Source: Burkholderia sp.
Lineage (GTDB): Bacteria; Pseudomonadota; Gammaproteobacteria; Burkholderiales; Burkholderiaceae
Assembly: GCA_028292565.1 (NCBI GenBank)
Contig: JAQGMD010000423.1
Coordinates: 1 to 14,636 of the forward strand
Reading direction: 5' to 3'
Length of the DNA stretch: 14,636 nucleotides
The notes beneath the pieces were generated by a model. The model made no database searches and was not told the DNA's origin. It saw only the letters and a program-made list of their open reading frames with translations. Made by a program: the position numbers and the translations under genes. Shown one piece after another: positions 6,695-12,037 of the stretch. How positions within the stretch are numbered: position 1 is the first letter of the stretch; every line of letters begins with the position of its first letter.

Positions 6695-7774
6695 ATGCCG
6701 GCTTCCCTTTCCCTCCAACGCCTGCTATTCGCCGTCCTTCTCGCGCTACTGCTACCCGCGCTGACCCACGCGGCCGTCCCGCACAAGGACGCGGTACCCG
6801 CGTACGCCGAGGAACAAACCATCCTGCAAGCGGAGAAGGACACGCCGGAACCCGGATGGTCCTCGCCCGAATCCGGCCGCGTGCATATCGACCGGCATTT
6901 CCTCGGACAATACGGCTCGACGGAGGCCAACGTCATTCTTCAACGCGGCGGCAACACCTGGCGTACGTGGCGCAACGGCCCGCTCGCGACCATCAGCGGG
7001 ACGCTGATGGTCGCAACGTTGCTGCTGATCTTTGCGTTCTATTACCTGGTCGGCCCGGCGCGCGTCGACCACCCGGAATCCGGACGCGGGATCCAGCGAT
7101 TCAATGCCTGGCACCGCTTCATCCACTGGGCAACCGCCATCAGCTTCATCGTGCTCGCGCTTACCGGTCTGATCATCATGTTCGGCAAGAAGCTGATTCT
7201 TCCATGGATGGGACACGATCCTTATTCATGGGTCGCCATCATCTCCAAGTACCTCCACAACTTTATCGGGCCGCTGTTTATCCTGTGCACGATCCTGATG
7301 TTCATCACCTTTGTGCGCGAGAATCTGTTCCGGCGTTGGGACTGGCATTGGATTAAAAAAGGCGGCGGCCTCGTCACGCACGAGCATGTGCCGGCCGGCT
7401 ATTTCAATGCCGGTGAAAAGCTGTGGTTCTGGGGCGGGGTTACGTTGCTCGGCCTGCTCATGTCGGTGACGGGGCTGATACTGGACTTCGTGAACTTCGG
7501 CCAGACCCGTTACATCCTGCAAATCGCCGACGTTCTGCACATCGCCGGCGCGGCGCTCTACATCGTCGCAGCGATGGGGCACATCTACATCGGCACCCTC
7601 GGCACGCCTGGCGCCCTGCAAGCGATGCTGCATGGAACGGTAGACGAGGAGTGGGCGAGGGCGCACCACGAGTACTGGTACAACGCAGTGAAAGCGGGCG
7701 AGGGCGATGCCGGTGCCGGTGCGCATGCGCATCCCGAGCCGCCGGATGGCATCTCGCCGCGCCCGGGCCATTGA
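6695..7774 (+). CDS. Formate dehydrogenase cytochrome b (gamma) subunit, FdnI-like
   Basis: A 359-residue membrane subunit that anchors the complex and passes electrons to quinone. It begins with a cleavable signal peptide (residues 1-26, ending LTHAA) and a ~70-residue periplasmic region. Next comes a helix at about 99-120, then the four-helix cytochrome core at about 145-165, 187-207, 245-266 and 280-300. Candidate heme ligands are His144 (RFIHWATA), His188 (KYLHNF), His282 (VLHIAG) and His296 (MGHIYIG); the 14-residue spacing of the last pair equals that of His155/His169 in E. coli FdnI. The C-terminal tail is rich in Gly, Ala, His and Pro. I prefer ATG 6695 because GGGG at 6685-6688 is correctly spaced; ATG 6683 would add four residues with no ribosome binding site. 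Confidence 0.92.
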   Translation: MPASLSLQRLLFAVLLALLLPALTHAAVPHKDAVPAYAEEQTILQAEKDTPEPGWSSPESGRVHIDRHFLGQYGSTEANVILQRGGNTWRTWRNGPLATISGTLMVATLLLIFAFYYLVGPARVDHPESGRGIQRFNAWHRFIHWATAISFIVLALTGLIIMFGKKLILPWMGHDPYSWVAIISKYLHNFIGPLFILCTILMFITFVRENLFRRWDWHWIKKGGGLVTHEHVPAGYFNAGEKLWFWGGVTLLGLLMSVTGLILDFVNFGQTRYILQIADVLHIAGAALYIVAAMGHIYIGTLGTPGALQAMLHGTVDEEWARAHHEYWYNAVKAGEGDAGAGAHAHPEPPDGISPRPGH

Positions 7775-7793
7775 CTGACGGAGGGATCATGAG

Positions 7794-8099
7794 ATGAAAC
7801 TGATTGCTACAGCCGGGTTCGCTATTGCCTTGTTGGCAAGTGCCGAGGCAGCGGCCGGCGGCGTCGTACAAACGCGCTTCCCCGGACAGGTGACTGCCGG
7901 CGGCGGCACCAGCGGTGAAGTCATTGCGCGGGCGGGAGGCGCAAAGAGCGGCGCCTACACGGGCGGCACGCCCGGCATTCCAATGGGCAGCGGCGGCAAT
8001 ACAGGTGGAGCCGCGACCGGCGGCACGGTGCAGCAACCGTCGCCGCCGCCATCGGGCCACATCCCGCCACCCGGGGAATCAGCCAAAGGAAGCCCGTAA
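7794..8099 (+). CDS. Small exported Gly-rich protein of unknown function
   Basis: A 101-residue protein with a clear Sec signal peptide (MKLIATAGFAIALLASAEA, cleavage around residue 19-22). The mature part is dominated by Gly, Thr, Ala and Pro: VVQTRFPGQVTAGGGTSGEV at 25-44, TGG-type repeats such as GNTGGAATGGTV in the middle, then a Pro-rich end. It is probably disordered and periplasmic or cell-surface. A strong GGAGGG at 7780-7785, 8 bp before the ATG, supports translation. It lies 19 bp downstream of the cytochrome subunit and appears to belong to the same operon. I know no family for it. The conserved-looking segment is the first ~20 residues after the signal; the rest is low-complexity. 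Confidence 0.72.
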   Translation: MKLIATAGFAIALLASAEAAAGGVVQTRFPGQVTAGGGTSGEVIARAGGAKSGAYTGGTPGIPMGSGGNTGGAATGGTVQQPSPPPSGHIPPPGESAKGSP

Positions 8100-8112
8100 G
8101 CAGGGCGCAATC

Positions 8113-8514
8113 ATGACTCTGCCACGAGTGGGCAAAACAGGTATCGCGGCGCTTGCCTGCGTCGTCTGCGCATATGCCGCGGCAACGTTAGCGCCGCCCA
8201 CACCTGAGGCGCAGCAGGCCGCAGCGGCGAAGAAGGCGCAAGCCGATGCGCAGGCGGAAAAGGAAAAGCAGGAGCTGGCGGCATCAATGGATGCCGTTGC
8301 CGCCCGCTGGCGGGAGCGTGCCAAGGAGAATGGCTGGCCTGTGCATTCTCCGACGCCGGTGTCGGCAAAGCAGGGACTGGATGCGGCGGCCATGCAATCC
8401 AGCCAGTCCGGTCAACCTGGCGGAAAGCTCGGCAGCGTCGCACGGGAGACTCCGGTTCGGAGCGAAAAATCTGGAACCGCTGAGCCGAGCGCCGACGTGA
8501 AAAAGAATCCATAG
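8113..8514 (+). CDS. Ala/Lys/Glu-rich membrane-anchored protein of unknown function
   Basis: A 133-residue protein with a hydrophobic N-terminal segment (residues 9-27, IAALACVVCAYAAATLA) that could be a signal anchor or a cleavable signal. A highly charged, Ala-rich helix follows (about 31-72, AQQAAAAKKAQADAQAEKEK and onward), likely a coiled coil. Then comes WRERAKENGWPVHSP and a Ser/Gly/Pro-rich disordered tail. It starts 13 bp after the preceding Gly-rich gene, with AGGG at 8102-8105 as a modest ribosome binding site. Its TAG stop is followed at once by a hairpin and by a further open stretch in the same frame (see the next ORF). I do not recognise the family; a periplasm-facing scaffold is possible but unproven. 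Confidence 0.62.
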   Translation: MTLPRVGKTGIAALACVVCAYAAATLAPPTPEAQQAAAAKKAQADAQAEKEKQELAASMDAVAARWRERAKENGWPVHSPTPVSAKQGLDAAAMQSSQSGQPGGKLGSVARETPVRSEKSGTAEPSADVKKNP

Positions 8515-8533
8515 TGGGCAGTCCTCTGCCCAC
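8514..8533 (+). promoter_or_regulatory. Stem-loop immediately after the TAG stop
   Basis: GTGGGCA (8514-8520) and TGCCCAC (8527-8533) form a perfect 7-bp stem with a 6-nt loop, beginning at the last base of the TAG stop codon. No U-run follows, so it is not a normal intrinsic terminator. It could attenuate transcription, block or stimulate translation of the following sequence, or be chance. Confidence 0.45.
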
Positions 8534-8748
8534 GCGGTGTATGCGCCGGTACAGCTCTGCTGATCGCAACCTCGGGCGGCTTTTACGCGGGCGACGAATG
8601 TTGGCATTGGAATTTCAACTCACCTCGACCTTGGGATGAAATTCCAACACCGCGCCGTGCAGGGAACCCGCAGGTCGCACGAGGACCGGAATGTTGGGAT
8701 TGGCATCCCGACCTGCGTACTACCAGTTTTGTGCCAGCGCCGAAATGA
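8515..8748 (+). pseudogene. Trp/Cys-rich small secreted-type ORF lacking a start codon
   Basis: After the TAG at 8512-8514 the same frame stays open for 77 codons to a TGA at 8746-8748. It reads as real protein: a signal-like stretch AGTALLIATSGGFYAGDECW (codons 11-30), then two copies of an ECWxW motif, ECWHWNFN (28-35) and ECWDWHPD (59-66), separated by a Pro/Arg-rich linker, ending RTTSFVPAPK. The two motif copies are also similar as DNA (15 of 17 bases at 8597-8613 and 8690-8706). No ATG, GTG or TTG exists in frame; the only candidates are CTG codons at 8557 and 8560. An ATG at 8541 is in another frame, and a one-base shift would connect it to this ORF. Options are a frameshifted gene, a non-canonical start, stop readthrough from the upstream gene, or an error in the sequence. 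Function unknown. Confidence 0.5.
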
Positions 8749-8778
8749 AAGAAGTAACCGGATTAGAGGAGGTGTCCA

Positions 8779-9219
8779 ATGCTAATGGCAAGCCTGCCGA
8801 TTGCCGTCATCATGCAATGGCGTGCGATCGACCATCCCTGGACATCGGACGCATGGGGGGCGGTCGGAGTGGTTCCCGACCATGGCGACCTGCCGCCGAT
8901 GCAGCCACTGTCGCTAACCGAAACGCGTGAGTACTACCTGGTGTCCGGATTGCGGCTCGAACTCTACACCGATGAAAACGAAGGCTACTTCGAAAACTGT
9001 ATCGCACCGGAACCGAAGGTCTTCGTGATGTGGCGCATGCAGCACGAACGCGCGATGCCGGTGCTGGCGTCGGTCAGCTATGCTGAAGGCACGCGCATGT
9101 TCGACTCAGGGGATCCGGCAGATGGCGTCCCCATGCCCGGAGAAATCCATGCGTGGCTGGCGCAATATCTGCGGGATCATTACCAGCCGCGCGAACGCCG
9201 GGGGAGGGAACATGGGTAG
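8779..9219 (+). CDS. DUF3305 domain protein
   Basis: A 146-residue soluble protein with the DUF3305 pattern: N-terminal LPIAVIMQWRAIDHPWTSDA (residues 5-24), then WGAVGVVPDHGDL, a middle block around REYYLVSGLRLELYTDENEG, and FVMWRM near the centre. DUF3305 genes typically sit beside formate dehydrogenase genes in proteobacteria, often followed by a DUF3306 gene. The biochemical role is unknown to me; a cytoplasmic maturation or assembly role is inferred from context and the absence of a signal peptide. A strong GAGGAGG at 8766-8772 precedes the ATG by 6 bp. The last 8 bases overlap the start of the next ORF. Confidence 0.85.
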   Translation: MLMASLPIAVIMQWRAIDHPWTSDAWGAVGVVPDHGDLPPMQPLSLTETREYYLVSGLRLELYTDENEGYFENCIAPEPKVFVMWRMQHERAMPVLASVSYAEGTRMFDSGDPADGVPMPGEIHAWLAQYLRDHYQPRERRGREHG

Positions 9220-9367
9220 CGCAACGCAGCGTCAGGTCGCCCCTGCTCCGGTTGCCGCTGCGTTTGGTCAAGCCCTGCCTGGCCGCGAACCGGGAGACCG
9301 AACCGCAAGGGTGGCAGCAAGCGCGCCCGAAATGACGAACATGGAAGGCGCAGAGCGCCCGACCTAA
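9212..9367 (+). CDS. Small 51-residue ORF at the end of the formate dehydrogenase operon
   Basis: The ATG at 9212 overlaps the end of the DUF3305 gene by 8 bp and is preceded by a good GGGGGAGGGA ribosome binding site (9200-9209). The product (MGSATQRQVAPAPVAAAFGQ at the start) is rich in Ala, Pro, Arg and Glu and looks disordered. It occupies the place where a DUF3306 gene is usually found, but I do not see the usual N-terminal FLxRWSRRK of that family, so this could be a different gene or a badly shortened relic. Its TAA overlaps the last codon of the convergent MFS gene by 4 bp. There is no room for a terminator between them. Confidence 0.5.
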   Translation: MGSATQRQVAPAPVAAAFGQALPGREPGDRTARVAASAPEMTNMEGAERPT

Positions 9368-11001
9368 ACTCGAAAATTCTCCACAACGCAGCGCGTAATG
9401 ACCGGAGGCGCGTCGCCGATGTGAAACGCCAACTTGCGTTCGCGTAGCGCCACATCGCCGGCGGTCACGCGGTCGAAACGACGCAAATGTTCGGTCCAGG
9501 ATTCATCGACGATTTGCTCAATGTAGCGGCCGGGATCCGAAATATCGCGCAATAGATCCCATGTGAGGGCGCCTTGGCGCAAACGGCTGCGGCGGCTTTC
9601 CTGCATCAGCGCGCGAAACTCTTCAGCCCGTTCGGGATCGATCCGGTATTCGATCGTCACCATGATCCGGCCGGTCTTGGGCGGCGCCTCGGCAACAGGC
9701 GCCTTGAGCTCGCGCGAGGGCGTCAGGTCTTCCTCGATGCTTCGGTCGATGACCAACCGATATGCACCGAGCATAGACAGCACGCCGGCGACAGCGGCCA
9801 CAATCATGCTGGTCTGGACAGAAGTGATAGTCGCGACTTGTCCCCATACCGCGGCGCCCAGGGCGCTGCCGCCCATGATGGCCATCTGGTACATCGACAT
9901 GCCACGAGCGCGCACCCAGTCGGGCAATGCGAGTTGCGCCGATACCGTCAGGGTATTGGCGGTCGTGATCCATGCCACGCCTGCACAAAGCATCGCCGGG
10001 GCGGCGACATACGCGTTCGGAGCAAACGCCACCGCAATTGTCGCGGCTGACTGCAAAACGGTGCCTGCCAGCACCAGGCCGTCCCTCGACATCAACTGGC
10101 GCATGCGCGGCAGGAACAGCGTCGTGATGATAGCGCCCATGCCCATGGCCGCCAGCAGCAGCGTGAAGGTGCCGGCATCGCCGCCCTCCAGGCCTTTTGC
10201 CACCAGGGGCAGCATCGCCAGCAATGCTGTTGAATGGAAGAAGAACAAGGAAACACGCACCAGCGATGCCCTCAGTCGCGTCGACTGGCGCACGAACTGC
10301 ATCCCGACCCGCATCGCACTGGGGAGGCGCTCCCTGCCGAGAGGGCTCGGAACATGTTCCCGTTTCCAGCGCATGATGACGAAGGCGGCGAGTATCGATA
10401 GTACGGCGTTGAGCACGAACACGTAGGCGCTGCCGGCGCTTGCGATCACCGCACCGGCCACAAGCGGTCCAATGATGCGCGAGGCATTCATTGCTACGCC
10501 ATTGAGAGCCAGCGCGGAGGGCAGTTCATGGCGCGGGACCAGTTCCGGCACGATGGCCGCAAATACCGGCCAGCGCATCGCCAATCCTATGCCGTTGGCG
10601 AACGTCAGCGCCAGCAACACAGGCGGCGTTACGACGCCGGACATGATGGAAACGCAGAGCAATAACGCCACCGCCGCGACCCAGAACTGGGTGATGATGA
10701 AGTAGCGGCGGCGGTCGAGGATGTCGGCCAGCGCGCCGCTCGGCAAACCGAGCAGGAAGACCGGCAAGGTGGATGCGGTCTGCACCAGCGCCACCCAGAT
10801 CGGCGACGTGGTCAACGAGGTCATCAGCCATGCGGCTGCCACGTCGTTCATCCACATGCAGATATTGGCGGTCATCCAGGTACCCCACAGCATGCGGAAT
10901 ACAGGACGTTTCAGCGGCCCTAGTGCCGATCGTGATGGTGGAGCGCCTTTTGTGGATGGCGCGGTTTCCGTGGTGGCTTCGGGTGGTGGTAGAGGTGGCA
11001 T
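9364..11001 (-). CDS. MFS exporter, MFS_3 family, with C-terminal soluble domain
   Basis: A 545-residue inner-membrane transporter of the major facilitator superfamily, MFS_3 (PF05977, enterobactin-exporter EntS-like) group. After a Pro/Thr-rich cytoplasmic N-terminus (about 1-28), membrane segments begin near FRMLWGTWMTANICMWMNDV. GLPSGALADILDRRRYF is the MFS loop 2-3 signature (GxLaDrxxRR). The helices end near residue 415. The C-terminal ~110 residues form a soluble domain (IMVTIEYRIDPERAEEFRAL, then RYIEQIVDESWTEHLRRFDR) that resembles a ferredoxin-like, antibiotic-monooxygenase-type fold and is typical of this subfamily. The substrate is unknown; drug or siderophore efflux is the usual guess. 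No good ribosome binding site lies before the ATG. It stands alone, converging on the formate dehydrogenase operon. Confidence 0.88.
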   Translation of the reverse strand: MPPLPPPEATTETAPSTKGAPPSRSALGPLKRPVFRMLWGTWMTANICMWMNDVAAAWLMTSLTTSPIWVALVQTASTLPVFLLGLPSGALADILDRRRYFIITQFWVAAVALLLCVSIMSGVVTPPVLLALTFANGIGLAMRWPVFAAIVPELVPRHELPSALALNGVAMNASRIIGPLVAGAVIASAGSAYVFVLNAVLSILAAFVIMRWKREHVPSPLGRERLPSAMRVGMQFVRQSTRLRASLVRVSLFFFHSTALLAMLPLVAKGLEGGDAGTFTLLLAAMGMGAIITTLFLPRMRQLMSRDGLVLAGTVLQSAATIAVAFAPNAYVAAPAMLCAGVAWITTANTLTVSAQLALPDWVRARGMSMYQMAIMGGSALGAAVWGQVATITSVQTSMIVAAVAGVLSMLGAYRLVIDRSIEEDLTPSRELKAPVAEAPPKTGRIMVTIEYRIDPERAEEFRALMQESRRSRLRQGALTWDLLRDISDPGRYIEQIVDESWTEHLRRFDRVTAGDVALRERKLAFHIGDAPPVITRCVVENFRV

Positions 11002-11025
11002 AGCTGGAACTTGTTCGGCCGGAAC

Positions 11026-11053
11026 AGTATAGTCGAATGCGCGGATTCGTGAA
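11026..11053 (-). promoter_or_regulatory. Candidate sigma-70 promoter for the MFS gene
   Basis: On the minus strand, TATACT (11031-11026) is a good -10 box. TTCACG (11053-11048), 16 bp upstream of it, is a moderate -35. Transcription would start near 11018, giving a leader of under 20 nt before the ATG at 11001, consistent with the lack of a clear ribosome binding site. Confidence 0.4.
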
Positions 11054-11149
11054 TCGCTGCAATACTACGGCCTTGATTCACGTCATGTATGGTTGCGCAA
11101 TACGCTGCACGCAATTGCAGATGCGGATATGCGGCTTTCGAGCGAGTAA
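11033..11149 (+). pseudogene. Possible 3' remnant of an unidentified gene
   Basis: Between a TAG (11030-11032) and a TAA (11147-11149) there are 38 codons with protein-like composition: RIRESLQYYGLDSRHVWLRN, then TLHAIADADMRLSSE. The codon choice resembles that of the neighbouring genes, and both ends of the stretch are amphipathic-helix-like. There is no start codon near its beginning, and the upstream side is occupied by the leftward MFS gene. It may be the tail of a gene interrupted by rearrangement, or chance. I do not recognise the family. Confidence 0.25.
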
Positions 11150-11160
11150 CCCCTTATCGC

Positions 11161-11186
11161 GGGTCAGTTCAGTTCAGTTCAGACCC
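11161..11186. repeat. Short AGTTC tandem repeat enclosed in GGGTC/GACCC arms
   Basis: Three perfect copies of AGTTC (11166-11180) lie between GGGTC (11161-11165) and GACCC (11182-11186), so the whole can fold as a 5-bp stem with a repetitive loop. It lies 21 bp beyond the stop of the leftward GntR gene and could help end its transcription, but there is no U-run. Confidence 0.45.
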
Positions 11187-11206
11187 ACCCTGCGGCACTA
11201 CCAGCT

Positions 11207-11905
11207 CTAGCCCTTCAGATAGCTCGGATACCGCGCCCGAATATCTTCAATAATCGAAAGCGTCCCCGAAAGATGATGCCGCAAACTCTTTTGCGCCTCG
11301 ACGGGATCGCCTTTTGCAATCGCATCGACAATCCTGGTGTGGTCTTGCAGGATGGCGTTCGCTTTACCCGGCGCAGGAAGATGCAATCGGCGTAGCCGAT
11401 CGAGATGGCCACTCTGCCGGCGGACCAGCGGCCACAGGTCGGGCACTTCCACTGCTTCGTACATCTGTCGATGGAACGACTGATCGGCGAGGGCGAATTC
11501 CTTGAAATCTTCCGCCTCCAGCATGATGCGTTGGCGGTTAAGCGTGGTCTTAAGGTTTGCGACCAACAGAGGGTCGGCTGTTGTCGCGAGGGTAGCTACC
11601 ACTTCGAGCTCAATCGAGCGGCGCAGGAAATGCGCCTGGCGTGCGAGGCGGACGTCTATCGCGCTCACGACCGTTGCGTGCTGGGCAAATATGTCTACGA
11701 GTCCTTCTTCGCCAAGGCGCATCAGTGCATCGCGCACCGGGGTCTGGCTGATTCCATATTGGGCGGCAAGGTCGGTACGGGAAAGGACAGTGCCGGGGAT
11801 TAACGTCATGGAAATGATCATTTCCCGCAGGTGTTCAAATATCTGCGGCGCCGCGTGCCGGGAGCGGTCGAGCTGGTATTGGTCGGGCTGCGTAATCGCG
11901 TTCAT
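11207..11905 (-). CDS. GntR-family transcriptional regulator, FadR/FCD type
   Basis: A 232-residue regulator. The N-terminal winged helix-turn-helix includes FEHLREMIISMTLIPGTVLS, followed by RTDLAAQYGISQTPVRDALM and LGEEGLVDI. The C-terminal all-helical FCD domain has the metal/ligand residues expected of this family: Asp and His in ALADQSFHRQMYEAV, His in LQDHTRIVDAI, and His in LRHHLSGTL. Such proteins are usually repressors of adjacent carboxylate or sugar-acid catabolic genes, released by the substrate or an intermediate. It is divergent from the IlvD/Edd dehydratase with a perfect palindrome between. I chose ATG 11905; a GTG at 11944 would add 13 residues, but it overlaps the palindromic operator and has no ribosome binding site, and the conserved domain starts well after 11905. 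Confidence 0.88.
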   Translation of the reverse strand: MNAITQPDQYQLDRSRHAAPQIFEHLREMIISMTLIPGTVLSRTDLAAQYGISQTPVRDALMRLGEEGLVDIFAQHATVVSAIDVRLARQAHFLRRSIELEVVATLATTADPLLVANLKTTLNRQRIMLEAEDFKEFALADQSFHRQMYEAVEVPDLWPLVRRQSGHLDRLRRLHLPAPGKANAILQDHTRIVDAIAKGDPVEAQKSLRHHLSGTLSIIEDIRARYPSYLKG

Positions 11906-11935
11906 AGGCGTGATGGTAATCGAAATGCCGAATGT

Positions 11936-11964
11936 TTGACACACTAATATATTAGTGTTTTAAT
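11936..11964 (+). promoter_or_regulatory. Near-consensus sigma-70 promoter with spacer-filling palindromic operator
   Basis: TTGACA (11936-11941) is a perfect -35 box. TTTAAT (11959-11964), 17 bp later, matches the -10 consensus in five of six bases. A perfect 18-bp palindrome, ACACTAATATATTAGTGT (11941-11958), fills the spacer exactly and shares one base with the -35 box. An FCD-type GntR dimer bound there should block RNA polymerase. The predicted start is about 65 bp upstream of the dehydratase ATG. The GntR gene starts 31 bp to the other side, so the same site could mediate autorepression. Confidence 0.75.
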
Positions 11965-12037
11965 CCATGCAACCGAAAGGCGCGCTGATCGGTCGCCTCT
12001 CAGTCGTCCCGACATAATCGCAAAAGGGCCCAGTCCT

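Noticed and set aside
5671..6936. 421-residue minus-strand open frame across beta, lipoprotein and gamma genes
   Set aside because: Antisense shadow of well-supported genes, with no domain pattern of its own.
8601..8616. Possible sigma-54 promoter (TTGGCA followed by TTTC)
   Set aside because: The -12 element lacks the conserved G and the site lies inside a stretch that reads as protein-coding.
9563..10426. Long plus-strand open frame antisense to the MFS gene
   Set aside because: Antisense shadow; Ser/Thr/Ala/Arg-rich with no motifs, and the minus-strand MFS frame is clear.
11906..11944. GTG-initiated 13-residue extension of the GntR regulator
   Set aside because: It would start inside the operator/promoter palindrome, has no ribosome binding site, and lies outside the conserved domain.
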